This document shows, piece after piece, positions 43,462-53,227 of a stretch of 64,000 bases of DNA. A program made the position numbers and the translations under genes. The stretch is from Hyphomicrobiales bacterium (GTDB lineage Bacteria; Pseudomonadota; Alphaproteobacteria; Rhizobiales; Rhizobiaceae): positions 123,943-187,942 of the forward strand of contig UEHQ01000006.1 in the NCBI GenBank assembly GCA_900489925.1, in the 5' to 3' direction. Each line of letters starts with the position of its first letter. Position 1 is the stretch's first letter. The notes beneath the pieces were generated by a model. The model did no database searches. It saw only the letters and a program-made list of their open reading frames with translations, and was not told the origin of the DNA.

Positions 43462-44199
43462 TGAAGAGCGACCGCTACGTACTGCCGTTGGATTTGGTGG
43501 CCGTGGCGGCCGCATCAACTGTCGTTCCATCATTAGTGATCAGTCGAGAAGGCAACGACGTGGGGATGGCTATGTAGAGATAACCGGTTACCCCTACGTT
43601 GGTCATCAATATCGCTAGGACAAGGCGGGGTCCGTCGAGTGCTTAGGAGAGCGGCCTGAGACAACATGCCGTCGAAGAAGCGCTCGCAAGTGTGATTGAG
43701 CCGGCCGCGTGTGCGGCCATCGTCATTGCGCAGAGGTTCGCGCACATCATCGGCGTGGCGGTGAGCAGACGAAGAGGAGCGGCGAGGATCGCGGTGGACA
43801 GTGTGACAGCGCACTCGCGAAACAACTGTCCGACCAGGCGCCCGTCAGGCGGGCACTCCCTCGCCGGAAGAGGGCGGCGGCTACGAGCAACGTCGATAGT
43901 GCAAACCAAACAATCCTGACGGTGAGGCGCGCTTCGCATCGTCTTGCAGCATGTGCTGCTTCGTCGGCGCATTGCGAAATTGCTCTATGAAGGATCCTCT
44001 CGGGACCTACCAAACATTTGGCCCGTCGGGAAATGCTAGGTTTCGGAACTCCGCGCCCAGCCAGTGAACTTCGACACCTCGGCCTGATTCACCGTGAGGA
44101 ATCGGCAAACGCTTCCCCTCACTCGCGAGCAAGCATCTGTTGGAAATCATGCGGGCACGGCGCAAATCGCCAAGCGGATAGGCGACTCACTCCGTCGAG
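43462..44199. other. Intergenic region with relic sequence
   Basis: There is no intact gene in this 0.7-kb stretch. It includes a fragment of an RND efflux permease (43640-43845 on the minus strand). The remainder, including 43850-44199, holds only short conflicting frames with nothing I recognise. Confidence 0.5.
43640..43845 (-). pseudogene. Fragment of an RND-type multidrug efflux permease
   Basis: In one frame RLVGQLFRECAVTLSTAILA then a short gap and TATPMMCANL (about 43840-43732) corresponds to the conserved FREFAVTLxVAIxxSxxVSLTxTPMMCARL region of MdtB/MdtC-type pumps. After a frameshift GRLNHTCERFFDGML (about 43705-43660) matches the following FNRASExFFDxML segment. Only about 65 codons of a protein of roughly 1,000 residues remain. 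Confidence 0.6.
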
Positions 44200-44622
44200 C
44201 TATACCGCTCTTCCCAGTGCGAAAACTTGACGTTGTATGGCGTCATATCGACCCGCGGGAACGATGCCGCCATTGCGATCCGCAACACTAAGCGCTTCAT
44301 CACGGATTTGCGTCGCTTCACTCTTTAGGTTTTCGTATTCAGCCGGGGGCATACGGCCACGCATACGGTCGGCGTCCAAGCGTTGATTGTCCGCTTGTAG
44401 CTCCTGCAGGACGGTAGAAAGCCGCCGCTGATAGGTCAGTATCGGGACGGCAATGAAGTTGGCGCTGTCGTCGCCAGAAGAATTATCTCGAAAAGACGAC
44501 GGTCTATGACTATGGAAATGACTGTGGCCATGGCCATGGCCAGCGGATGCAGCCAATGCCCCCGTCGTGCTTACGACTAAGGAGAGCAGGGCAATCGCGA
44601 AGTGCGAGATGACAAAGCGCAT
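44200..44622 (-). CDS. Small secreted histidine-rich protein of unknown function
   Basis: A 140-residue protein with signal peptide MRFVISHFAIALLSLVVSTT ending at ALAA. It is followed by a histidine cluster GHGHGHSHFHSH, which suggests metal binding, then a soluble helical part with LTYQRRLSTVLQELQADNQRL and a PPAEYENLKSEATQIRDEAL segment. ATG at 44622 with GGAG six bases upstream is chosen over an upstream start. I do not recognise the family. Periplasmic metal buffering is a guess from the His cluster. Confidence 0.6.
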   Translation of the reverse strand: MRFVISHFAIALLSLVVSTTGALAASAGHGHGHSHFHSHRPSSFRDNSSGDDSANFIAVPILTYQRRLSTVLQELQADNQRLDADRMRGRMPPAEYENLKSEATQIRDEALSVADRNGGIVPAGRYDAIQRQVFALGRAV

Positions 44623-45266
44623 GGCAGACTCCAATACGCAGGAGGCGAGTCGATTTCGCCTCATTCAGTTGAGCTGTCCGATTTCGTCGAGTCGCAATGG
44701 CAAAGACATCGCCGCGAAATCCAACTCATTTTCCGATTCTACTAATAAGTGCTGATCTTAATAGTTAAATTAAGTTAATAGCCAATCCTCATCTAAGGAA
44801 TCATGGTGTAAGCAGTTGATATAATTATCATATTATTGCCGATCAAATTCAGATGCCTTTTTGTGAAGGCTCGTGATGGAAGCCGGGCGCGTGGACTCGT
44901 AGTCTTAGCCTTCATCAATCGGTCAAAGGTGAACGTTACGTCGTCGGCATTAAATTCCCTTAACGGCGTGGAGTCTGCTGTCGCCTGCCATTTCACGCCC
45001 CTGCCGAGATAGAACGCGTAGGTACGGCCGCCGTCGGAAATGTCCCAACGCAGGCGAGCGCCGGCACGATCCGGGATCCACCTCGCTCCACCGTGACTAG
45101 TTCCGTTGCATCCGAAGATGCTCATTGCATCTTGCTTCAACGCATCGGAGCCGTATTCCCTGTTGCAACTCTCCCTTCGGGCTCCGTGCTGCGTACTAGA
45201 TGTTTTCAAGCCGCGCGCCTTTGTGAATACGTGCGCAACGTGACGCTGGAACTGGCCCTCGGGCAG
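44623..45266. other. Intergenic region with relic sequence
   Basis: About 0.6 kb without an intact gene between the His-rich gene and the GntR gene. It contains a fragment of a peptide-binding protein (44907-45068). The 44660-44800 part is notably AT-rich and may hold the promoter of the His-rich gene. Confidence 0.45.
44907..45068 (-). pseudogene. Fragment of a family-5 (DppA-like) substrate-binding protein
   Basis: RLRWDISDGGRTYAFYLGRG, VKWQATADSTP and LREFNADDVTFTFDRLMKA follow the family order of DppA proteins (W-x-I-S-D-G-x-T-Y-x-F-x-L-R-x-G-V-K-W, then FNADDVxFTFDR). Neither signal peptide nor the remaining 450 residues are present. It marks the loss of another peptide importer at this site. 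Confidence 0.65.
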
Positions 45267-45977
45267 TTAGGCAGTTTCGGATTGCCGCCTATTAAGGCGC
45301 ATACGCTCAATAATATGCCGCCCAGAACCCTCGACGTGGCGACCGATGGCGCGTGCTGCTCCATCTGGGTCTTGCTCCTTGATGCAGGCGATCAACTCGC
45401 GATGTTCCGTCAGCACACCGGTCTGGCGGCTGAGCGATGTCGGAAAGCGGCGGCTGATTGCCCAGAGAATCTGACGATGGCGAACCCAAAGATCGACGGC
45501 GTGTCGGTTGTAGTGACGGTCATACATCAGTTGGTGGAATTCCAGGTCGAGGCTGGAATGTTTCAGTTCATCGCCAAAATTCAAAGCCTCGATTTCCGAC
45601 TGAATCCGCTCCAGGGCTTCGATGTCGGCTTTGGTGGCAACGCCGACGAACCACCGCGTAAGGGCAGGTTCGATCAGCACTTCGATCTCGCAGATATCCC
45701 TTACGAAATCCTCGTCGATCGGCCGTACTCGCGCGCCGCGGTTGGGCATCATGATCACGAAACCTTCGCCGCGCAGCTGTTGTAATGCCTCCCTTACAGG
45801 ATTGGTCGATGTCCCCATGCGTGCGGCGAGCTCGGCAACCTTGAGACGCTCGTTTGCCTTCATTCGGCCATGAATGATGTCGTCGCGCAGCCGTTCATAG
45901 ATGGAGCTGCCTCCGTCATCGACGAGGTCTTCGCTTTCGGTGGATGGGTGCTCTGTGATGCTCGTGATAGTCCTCAT
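45267..45977 (-). CDS. GntR-family transcriptional regulator (FCD domain)
   Basis: A 236-residue FadR-subfamily regulator. The winged helix (about 24-90) has IYERLRDDIIHGRMKANERLKVAELAARMGTSTNPVREALQQLRGEGFV. The FCD domain (about 98-225) has LEFHQLMYDRHYNRHAV and TEHRELIACIKEQDPDGAARAIGRHV with the usual histidine metal ligands. It is divergent from the 46156 importer with a 178-bp gap, so it probably represses that operon until a sugar acid binds. TGTTGACA at 46043-46050 in the gap is a possible half-operator or -35 box. Confidence 0.87.
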   Translation of the reverse strand: MRTITSITEHPSTESEDLVDDGGSSIYERLRDDIIHGRMKANERLKVAELAARMGTSTNPVREALQQLRGEGFVIMMPNRGARVRPIDEDFVRDICEIEVLIEPALTRWFVGVATKADIEALERIQSEIEALNFGDELKHSSLDLEFHQLMYDRHYNRHAVDLWVRHRQILWAISRRFPTSLSRQTGVLTEHRELIACIKEQDPDGAARAIGRHVEGSGRHIIERMRLNRRQSETA

Positions 45978-46155
45978 GGCTCTGCATTTAATGCACTTTC
46001 CCTGCGTTTGCCAAGAGTGATCCGAATTGATTTATACACTCATGTTGACAAATAATGTACGATCTGAAAGTTTTCATTCAACAGGAATGCTGCTTTCAGG
46101 CATTCTCTAGGGATGAAAACCGGCGGAGAGGGCCGGGCAATCAGGAGGAGAAAAT

Positions 46156-48093
46156 ATGGGTTACCAGCAAACGCTGCGTGGCTTCGTCGTGTCGACGGGG
46201 CTGTTGGGTGCTGCCATTCTGGGATCGATGGTCCCTGCCTGGGCGGTCGATTTCAAGCAGGCACCGATGTTCGATGAGCAGGTGAAGGGCGGCAAGTTGC
46301 CGGCCGTTGCCGCCCGTCTTCCCGAGCATCCATATGTCGAAGCCATGGTTGATGGTATCGGCAAGTACGGCGGCACGCTGCGCACGACGATCCTCGCCAA
46401 TGGCGACCAGTACAATCTGACCCGCACCATCGCGAACGAACTCCTGGTTCGCTGGGATCCGGCCTGGCAGAAGGTCGTTCCATCACTGGCCGAGGAGTTC
46501 ACTGCATCTGAAGACGCGACCACCTACACCTTCAAGCTACGCAAGGGCCTGAAATGGAGCGACGGGCAACCGTTCACGGCTGACGACATCATGTTCTGGT
46601 ACGAAGACGTGTTCATGAACGACGCGCTGTCGCCGGCCAAGAATCCGACGTTCACCGTTGCCGGCAAGCCGGTAAAGGTCCGCAAGATCGACGACCTGAC
46701 GGTCGAGTTCAAATTCGATAGCCCGTACGGCCTCTTCCTGCAGCAACTTGCGTATGGTCAGGGTCATCTTCCGGTGATCTACCCCAAGCATTATCTGCAG
46801 CAGTTCCACGAGAAGTATAACAAGGACGGCATCCCGGCACTGCTGAAGGCCAATCCGGCCGCCGGCGATTGGGTGGCACTCTTCAATTCGAAAGTTTCGC
46901 TGACCTTCCAGCCGCCCTACTGGCAGAATCTTGAACTGCCGACAATGAACCCATGGGTCCTGACGGTTCCCTATGCCGATAGCGATCGGGTCGTGGCAAC
47001 CCGCAATCCCTACTACTGGAAGGTCGATCCTGACGGTAACCAGCTTCCCTATATCGACGGGATCACCTGGGCCAAGCTGGATGATCCGCAGCTGATGGCT
47101 CTGAAGATGACCTCGGGGGAGTTCGACTTTGCCTTCCGCCACATCAACAACTCGACCTTCAAGTCGGTGCTGTTCGATGGCCAGGAAACCGGCAACTATC
47201 GTTTCGTCGACGTGAAGGATCTGCCGGCCAATGACGCGGTTATCCTGCTCAACCTCAACTCGACCGACGACGTCAAGCGTAAGCTCTTCCAGAACAAGGA
47301 CTTCCGCATAGCGCTCAGTCATGCCATCAACCGACAGGAGATTATCGATCTCGTCTATGTCGGGCAGGGCGCTCCGGCGCAGGTGGCGACACAGCCCGAG
47401 CACGAGCTCTTCAACGAGCGCGAGGCGACACAGTTTACGGAATTCGATCCGAAGCTCTCCAACGAGATGCTCGACAAGATCATGCCGAAGAAGGATGCCG
47501 AAGGCTTCCGCCTCGATGATAGCGGCAAGCGGTTTACCATCAACTTCATGGTCGCGGACGTCTTCGGCCTCTCCTATCCCGACGTCATGCAGATGGTGCA
47601 GAAGTATGCCAAGGACGTCGGCATAGACATCCAGTTGCGGACGACGGATCGCGCCCGCCTGAATACCATGTGGTCTGCCAACGAGCAGGACGCCTATATC
47701 TGGAACTGCGTCGGTGGCCTATCTGAAGTCTACACCGATCCGCGCTGCTACATGCCTTTCCAGAAGGCCGATATCTTCTTCGCGATGAAGTGGAGCGAAT
47801 GGTATTCAAACCACGCCACGGGTGAAGAGCCCCCGACCGAAATCAAGGCGCTGATGGCGGCCTATGACAAGGTCAATGCCGCGGTCACTGATGACGACCG
47901 GCGCGACAAGATGAAGGAGTTCCTCAATCTGTCGGCCGACAACTTCCTCAACATCGGCATCTCGCGCCCCATGCCGAAATACATGATGGTATCGAAGAAC
48001 CTGAAGAATGTCGTCAACGGAATCCCGATCACCGGCAACCTATGGCATCCGGCTCCGACGCTCAGCCAATGGTATTTCGACAAGGCCAACTAA
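46156..48093 (+). CDS. ABC transporter substrate-binding protein, family 5, large form
   Basis: A 645-residue periplasmic protein, about 100 residues longer than DppA. Its Sec signal ends at PAWA (about 31). IGKYGGTLRTTILANGD, EEFTASEDATTYTFKLRKGLKWSDGQPFTADDIMFWYED and LPANDAVILLNLNST are in family order. AGGAGGAG eight bases upstream supports the start. Large family-5 proteins of this type are linked in Rhizobiales to opines and oligosaccharides rather than short peptides. Two acid-sugar dehydratases in the same run suggest an acidic oligosaccharide or glycoside as ligand. Confidence 0.87.
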   Translation: MGYQQTLRGFVVSTGLLGAAILGSMVPAWAVDFKQAPMFDEQVKGGKLPAVAARLPEHPYVEAMVDGIGKYGGTLRTTILANGDQYNLTRTIANELLVRWDPAWQKVVPSLAEEFTASEDATTYTFKLRKGLKWSDGQPFTADDIMFWYEDVFMNDALSPAKNPTFTVAGKPVKVRKIDDLTVEFKFDSPYGLFLQQLAYGQGHLPVIYPKHYLQQFHEKYNKDGIPALLKANPAAGDWVALFNSKVSLTFQPPYWQNLELPTMNPWVLTVPYADSDRVVATRNPYYWKVDPDGNQLPYIDGITWAKLDDPQLMALKMTSGEFDFAFRHINNSTFKSVLFDGQETGNYRFVDVKDLPANDAVILLNLNSTDDVKRKLFQNKDFRIALSHAINRQEIIDLVYVGQGAPAQVATQPEHELFNEREATQFTEFDPKLSNEMLDKIMPKKDAEGFRLDDSGKRFTINFMVADVFGLSYPDVMQMVQKYAKDVGIDIQLRTTDRARLNTMWSANEQDAYIWNCVGGLSEVYTDPRCYMPFQKADIFFAMKWSEWYSNHATGEEPPTEIKALMAAYDKVNAAVTDDDRRDKMKEFLNLSADNFLNIGISRPMPKYMMVSKNLKNVVNGIPITGNLWHPAPTLSQWYFDKAN

Positions 48094-48102
48094 GGCTTTT
48101 CA

Positions 48103-48139
48103 GAGAGTCGGTGGCGGCGTCATGCCTCCGCCGGCTCTC
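48103..48139 (+). promoter_or_regulatory. Intercistronic stem-loops between binding-protein and permease genes
   Basis: GAGAGTCGGTGG (48103-48114) pairs with CCGCCGGCTCTC (48128-48139), 12 pairs including two G-U. A second small hairpin, TTCGAT-CCA-ATCGAA, follows at 48141-48155, just before the permease start at 48168. No T-run is present. Expression levelling between binding protein and permease is the likely role. Confidence 0.5.
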
Positions 48140-48167
48140 CTTCGATCCAATCGAATGGTATGAAAAC

Positions 48168-49154
48168 ATGCTCCGTTATATCGCCAAGCGGCTGGTGTTC
48201 GCGATCCCGACACTCTTTGCTGTTTCCATTATTGCCTTCATCATCATCCTGCTGCCGCCTGGGGATTATTTGACGACCTTGATGGCCGATTGGGCGAGCC
48301 AGGGCGGCGCTGTGGAAGAGGGGACGGTCGCCGCGATGCGCGAGCGATACGGCCTCGATCAGCCGATGTATTTCCAATACTACAAATGGATCGCGGGCAT
48401 CCTTCTGCATGGCGATTTCGGAATTTCCTTCGAACTCGGCAAGCCCGTCACGGCGCTCATCTGGTCTCGCCTCGGCTTCTCCTTGCTCCTATCCTTCCTG
48501 ACGCTTTGCTTTGTTTGGGCAGTCGCCATTCCGATCGGAATCCTATCTGCGGTTCGGCAATATTCCATCTCGGACTATTCCGCGACCTTCCTCGCCTTCT
48601 TCTTTCTCGCCGTGCCCGACTTCCTGATGGCGCTGTCGGCCATGTACGTCATGTCGGCCTATTTCGGTCAAAGCGTCGGCGGGCTCTTCTCGCCTGCTTA
48701 CGTCGATGCGCCCTGGAGCTTCGGCAAGCTCATCGATTTCGCCCAGCACGTCTGGCTGCCCGTCATCGTCATCGGTCTTGGTTCGCTTGCGGCCCTTGTC
48801 CGGATCATGCGCGCCAACCTGCTCGATGAACTTTCAAAGCCCTATGTGACGACGGCTCGTGCCAAGGGCATGTCCGAATTCGAGCTCCTGATCCGCTATC
48901 CGGTGCGCCTCGCATTGAATCCGCTGATCTCGACGCTCGGCTGGATCCTGCCCGCGGTGATATCGGGTGAGATCATCGTGTCCGTCGTCATGAGCCTGCC
49001 GACGACAGGGCCGCTACTGCTACGCGCCCTACTTGCGCAGGACATGTATCTCGCCGGCTCGCTCATCCTGCTGATTTCGGTGCTGACGATCATCGGCACA
49101 CTGATTTCCGACATCCTGCTCGCCATCACTGACCCGCGGATCCGGTTCCAATGA
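48168..49154 (+). CDS. Oligopeptide-type ABC transporter permease (DppB-like)
   Basis: A 328-residue permease beginning MLRYIAKRLVFAIPTLFAVS, which fixes ATG 48168 although the frame is open upstream. RYGLDQPMYFQYYKWIAGILLHGDFGISF is the typical periplasmic block and AKGMSEFELLIRYPVRLALNPLIS the coupling motif. It overlaps the DppC-like gene by four bases (ATGA). Confidence 0.87.
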   Translation: MLRYIAKRLVFAIPTLFAVSIIAFIIILLPPGDYLTTLMADWASQGGAVEEGTVAAMRERYGLDQPMYFQYYKWIAGILLHGDFGISFELGKPVTALIWSRLGFSLLLSFLTLCFVWAVAIPIGILSAVRQYSISDYSATFLAFFFLAVPDFLMALSAMYVMSAYFGQSVGGLFSPAYVDAPWSFGKLIDFAQHVWLPVIVIGLGSLAALVRIMRANLLDELSKPYVTTARAKGMSEFELLIRYPVRLALNPLISTLGWILPAVISGEIIVSVVMSLPTTGPLLLRALLAQDMYLAGSLILLISVLTIIGTLISDILLAITDPRIRFQ

Positions 49155-50305
49155 CAGACATTACCCATCTCCCGCCGGATACCGGCCCATCGATCAACCT
49201 CGGCGGCCGGGACATGGCCGTTGCCGGCCAGTGGCAGCTCTTCTGGCTGAAGTTCAAGAAACACAAGATCGCGCTGGCGAGCCTCGTCGTCATCGTCTTC
49301 ATGTATCTTGTCGCAGCGTTTGCCGACTTCGTCGCACCCTTCGATCCGAACGCGACAAATGCGCGTTTCACCTATGCGCCCCCGCAAGGCCTGTCGCTCG
49401 TTCTCGACGGCTCGTTCCGCCCGCACGTCAGCCAGCTCAAGATGACGCTGAACACCGAGTCCATGCGGCGTGAATTCGCACCCGATCCGGCAAAGCCAGT
49501 CGATGTCGGCTTCTTCGTCACCGCGCCACAGCCCTATTATCTACTCGGTTTCATCCCGATGCAGACGAAGCTCTTCGGTCTCAAGAATCCTATGCCCGGC
49601 GACAGCATGTATGTTTTTGGCGCTGATCGTCTCGGCCGCGATATTTTCTCGCGTGTCGTTCACGGCGCCAAGATCTCGCTGTCGATCGGCCTCGTCGGCG
49701 TCTTCATGAGTCTCGTGCTTGGCGTGACCATTGGTGGCATCTCAGGCTTCTTCGGTGGGTGGGTCGATCTCGCCATCCAACGTATGATTGAGCTCCTGCG
49801 CTCAATTCCGACGATCCCGCTATGGATGGGACTTGCTGCCGCCATCCCCGTCGGCTGGCCGCCTCTCAGGACCTATTTCATCATCACCTTGATCGTTTCG
49901 CTGATCGGCTGGACGAGCCTGGCACGCGAGGTGCGTGGCAAGTTTCTCTCCCTGCGTAACGAGGATTTCGTCATCGCTGCCCGTCTCGACGGCATGAGCG
50001 AGATCGGCATCATCTTCCACCATCTCGTGCCGTCGTTCATGAGCCACATCATCGCAACGCTGACACTCGCCATCCCCTCGATGATCCTGGCCGAGACTGC
50101 GCTCTCGTTCCTCGGCATCGGGTTGCAGCCGCCTATCATCTCCTGGGGTGTGCTGCTGCAGGAGGCGCAGAACATTCGTGCCGTGGCGCAGGCCCCGTGG
50201 CTTCTGTTTACGCCGGCAGCCGCGATCGTCATCTCGGTGCTTTCCCTCAATTTCCTCGGCGACGGTCTCCGCGATGCCGCAGATCCCTACGAGTCGGTGT
50301 CATGA
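49151..50305 (+). CDS. Oligopeptide-type ABC transporter permease (DppC-like, with long periplasmic insert)
   Basis: A 384-residue permease, about 90 residues longer than usual DppC. The extra length lies between the first helix (about 40-60) and the FGADRLGRDIFSRVVHGAKI block (about 156-175), a stretch rich in proline and aromatic residues and probably periplasmic. The coupling motif is LDGMSEIGIIFHHLVPSFMS. It overlaps the ATPase start by four bases. The insert is probably a contact with the large binding protein. Confidence 0.86.
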   Translation: MTDITHLPPDTGPSINLGGRDMAVAGQWQLFWLKFKKHKIALASLVVIVFMYLVAAFADFVAPFDPNATNARFTYAPPQGLSLVLDGSFRPHVSQLKMTLNTESMRREFAPDPAKPVDVGFFVTAPQPYYLLGFIPMQTKLFGLKNPMPGDSMYVFGADRLGRDIFSRVVHGAKISLSIGLVGVFMSLVLGVTIGGISGFFGGWVDLAIQRMIELLRSIPTIPLWMGLAAAIPVGWPPLRTYFIITLIVSLIGWTSLAREVRGKFLSLRNEDFVIAARLDGMSEIGIIFHHLVPSFMSHIIATLTLAIPSMILAETALSFLGIGLQPPIISWGVLLQEAQNIRAVAQAPWLLFTPAAAIVISVLSLNFLGDGLRDAADPYESVS

Positions 50306-52002
50306 TCATGACTGATGATACGATCCTCAAGGTCGACGACCTCAAGACCTACTTTCCGACTCGCACGGGCGTCTTCAAGGCGGTCGACGGCGTTTCGTTC
50401 GAGCTGAAGCGCGGCAAGACGCTCTGCGTCGTCGGCGAATCCGGTTCCGGAAAGTCGGTGACGGCACGCTCCATCCTGCAGATCGTCGATCGACCCGGCC
50501 GGATTGAAGGTGGCTCGATCGTCCTGACCCGGGCCGACGGTTCTCAGACTGACCTTGCCACGCTCGATCCGCGCGGCAAGGAGATCCGCAGCGTCCGCGG
50601 CAAGGAGATCGCCATGATCTTCCAGGAACCGATGAGCTCGCTCTCGCCGGTACACCGCATCGGTACGCAGATCGGTGAGGCGCTGCGAATCCATTTCGGC
50701 ATTCGAGGCGAGAAACAACGCGAACGTGTCCTGGAGCTTTTGCGGCAGGTGGAAATTCCGCGCCCGGAAACCGCCATCGACCGTTACACGTTCGAGTTCT
50801 CCGGCGGCATGCGTCAGCGCGTGATGATCGCCATGGCACTCGCTTGCAATCCCTCGGTCCTGATTGCCGACGAGCCGACAACGGCGCTCGACGTGACCAC
50901 GCAGGCAGAAATTCTCGACCTCATTCGCAAACTGCAGCAAAGCCATGGAATGGCCGTGCTGTTCATTACTCACGACATGGGCGTCGTCGCCGAGATCGCC
51001 GACGAGGTCCTCGTCATGTATCGCGGCAAGGTCATGGAGAAGGGACCGGTCGAGCAGATTTTCCACGCCCCGCAGGATGACTACACGCGCCGGCTGATCG
51101 GTTCCGTCGTCAAGCTGGAGCGAAAGGCGGAAGTGCGCCTGTCGCGTCCGCCGATCCCCGTTGAAGCGCCGCCGCTCCTCGAGGTAAAGAACTTATCGCT
51201 GACCTTCCCCTCCGGACTTCGCGCCGTCGACGATGTGTCGCTGATCGTCCGTCCCGGCGAAACGCTCGGCATCGTCGGCGAGTCCGGATCCGGCAAGACG
51301 ACGATGGGTCGTTGCCTGCTGCGCATCTACGATCCGCAGTCCGGCGCAATGGATTATCGCCGCAACGACGGCAGCACCGTCGAACTGCGCACTACCGACA
51401 AGGCGACACTCAAGGATGTCCGCCGCGATATCCGCATGATCTTCCAGGATCCGGTCGGATCACTGAGCCCCCGCAAGACGGTCGGCCAGATTATCGCGGA
51501 ACCTTTGAAACTTGCTGGCATGAAGGGTAGACCGCTCGATGAGCGCGTCGCAGAACTCATGCAGCAGGTTGGCCTGGAACCCGCCTGGCGGGAACGCTAT
51601 CCGCATGCCTTTTCGGGCGGACAGCGCCAGCGTATCGGGATTGCCCGCGCTATCGCCGTCAAGCCGCGGTTGATCATCGCGGACGAAGCAACCTCGGCAC
51701 TCGACGTCTCGCTGCGCTCGCAGATGCTGGACCTGATGATGAAGCTGCAGGACGAGCTTGGGCTTTCCTATGTCTTCATCTCCCATGACATGTCGGTCAT
51801 CCGCTACATGTGCGATCGCGTGGCAGTCATGTATCGCGGCAAGATCGTTGAAGCCGGCGAGACCGACCAGGTCGTCAACAATCCGGCGCATGACTACACG
51901 CGTGCGCTCCTCTCCGCCATTCCCCATCCCGATCCACGCGACCGGCGCATTCATAACCGGTTCCGCTACGACCCCACACGCACAGTTTCAGCCAACGGAT
52001 AA
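50302..52002 (+). CDS. Oligopeptide-type ABC transporter ATPase, fused DppD-DppF type
   Basis: A 566-residue protein with two ABC domains. Domain one (about 8-265) has [38 protein letters not shown] and [13 protein letters not shown]. Domain two (about 290-555) has [43 protein letters not shown] and [12 protein letters not shown], where the usual DEPT is DEAT. Both keep catalytic glutamate and switch histidine (THDMGVV, SHDMSVI). The start overlaps the permease stop; a second ATG six bases on is possible. Confidence 0.88.
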   Translation: MIMTDDTILKVDDLKTYFPTRTGVFKAVDGVSFELKRGKTLCVVGESGSGKSVTARSILQIVDRPGRIEGGSIVLTRADGSQTDLATLDPRGKEIRSVRGKEIAMIFQEPMSSLSPVHRIGTQIGEALRIHFGIRGEKQRERVLELLRQVEIPRPETAIDRYTFEFSGGMRQRVMIAMALACNPSVLIADEPTTALDVTTQAEILDLIRKLQQSHGMAVLFITHDMGVVAEIADEVLVMYRGKVMEKGPVEQIFHAPQDDYTRRLIGSVVKLERKAEVRLSRPPIPVEAPPLLEVKNLSLTFPSGLRAVDDVSLIVRPGETLGIVGESGSGKTTMGRCLLRIYDPQSGAMDYRRNDGSTVELRTTDKATLKDVRRDIRMIFQDPVGSLSPRKTVGQIIAEPLKLAGMKGRPLDERVAELMQQVGLEPAWRERYPHAFSGGQRQRIGIARAIAVKPRLIIADEATSALDVSLRSQMLDLMMKLQDELGLSYVFISHDMSVIRYMCDRVAVMYRGKIVEAGETDQVVNNPAHDYTRALLSAIPHPDPRDRRIHNRFRYDPTRTVSANG

Positions 52003-52005
52003 GTC

Positions 52006-53214
52006 ATGAAAATTACAGACGTCAAAATCATTGTCTGCTCGCCGGGCCGCAATTTCGTCACCGTCAAGATCTTCACGGACGAGGGTCTGACTGGCGTCGG
52101 CGACGCCACGCTGAATGGACGCGAAAAGGCAGTGGTCGCCTATCTCCAGGATCACCTCGCGCCGCTTCTGATCGGCCGCGATCCAAGCCGCATCGAGGAT
52201 ATCTGGCAGTATTTCTACAAGGGTGCCTACTGGCGTCGCGGTCCTGTGACGATGGCAGCAATTGCAGGCATCGACACGGCGCTCTGGGATATCAAGGCGA
52301 AGGCAGCCAACATGCCGCTCTACCAGCTGCTTGGTGGTGCAAGCCGCGAAAAGGTGCTTTGCTATACCCACGCGCAGGGGACCGATATCGCCGAGGCAGT
52401 CGAGGCGGTCGGGCGCCGCGTCGAGCAGGGCTACAAGGCAATCCGAGTGCAGGTTGGCATTCCGGGCCTTCCGGATGTCTATGGCACAGGCAAAAAGTCC
52501 GTTACCAACAATGCAGCCGATGACGCGGTTCCGCATGAGGAAGTCTGGTCGACCTCGAAATATCTGCGCCACGTTCCGAAACTCTTCGAAGCCGTTCGCG
52601 AGGCCCACGGTCCTGACATCGAACTTCTGCACGACACACATCATCGTTTGACGCCCATCGAGGCAGCCCGTCTTGGGAAAGATCTGGAGTTCGCCCGGCT
52701 CTTCTGGCTCGAGGATACGGTCGCCGCCGAACATCAGGAAGGTTTCCGCTTGATCCGCAAGCACACGACAACGCCGCTTGCCGTCGGCGAAGTGTTCAAT
52801 ACGATCTGGGATGCGCGTCTGCTGATCGAGGAACAGCTGATCGACTACATTCGCACGACGACAGTGCATGCCGGCGGCATCACGGCTCTTCGCCGCATCA
52901 TGGATTATGCCAGCGTCTACAATGTGCGCACCGCCTGCCACGGCGCCATGGACATGTCGCCGATCTGCCTTGGCGCCAACTTGCATCTTGACCTCTGGGT
53001 TCCGAACTTCGGGATCCAGGAATATTCGGGCTACCTGCCTGAGATCCTTGAAGTTTTCCCCAGCGCCTGGCGCCTAGACGATGGCTATCTACATCCTGGC
53101 GAGGCCATAGGCCATGGGGTCGATATCGATGAGAAGCTTGCCGAGAAATATCCATATCAGCGCGCCTATCTGCCGGTAAACCGTCTGGAAGACGGCACGC
53201 TCTGGCATTGGTAG
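52006..53214 (+). CDS. manD: D-mannonate dehydratase (enolase superfamily, ManD/RspA type)
   Basis: A 402-residue enzyme converting D-mannonate to 2-keto-3-deoxygluconate. Length and numbering coincide with characterised ManD proteins: R147 in AIRVQVG, Y159 in DVYGTG, D210 and H212 in LLHDTHH, E236 in WLEDT and E262 in VGEVFN. The C-terminal [16 protein letters not shown] also fits. Some members also use D-gluconate or have very low activity, so the physiological substrate is not certain. It follows the ATPase by three bases, tying it to the importer. Confidence 0.88.
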   Translation: MKITDVKIIVCSPGRNFVTVKIFTDEGLTGVGDATLNGREKAVVAYLQDHLAPLLIGRDPSRIEDIWQYFYKGAYWRRGPVTMAAIAGIDTALWDIKAKAANMPLYQLLGGASREKVLCYTHAQGTDIAEAVEAVGRRVEQGYKAIRVQVGIPGLPDVYGTGKKSVTNNAADDAVPHEEVWSTSKYLRHVPKLFEAVREAHGPDIELLHDTHHRLTPIEAARLGKDLEFARLFWLEDTVAAEHQEGFRLIRKHTTTPLAVGEVFNTIWDARLLIEEQLIDYIRTTTVHAGGITALRRIMDYASVYNVRTACHGAMDMSPICLGANLHLDLWVPNFGIQEYSGYLPEILEVFPSAWRLDDGYLHPGEAIGHGVDIDEKLAEKYPYQRAYLPVNRLEDGTLWHW

Positions 53215-53227
53215 GAAGGACCAAGAG

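Noticed and set aside
46045..46050. TTGACA upstream of the 46156 importer as a -35 box
   Set aside because: No matching -10 hexamer at normal spacing on the plus strand; it may instead be part of a GntR operator, so no promoter is called.
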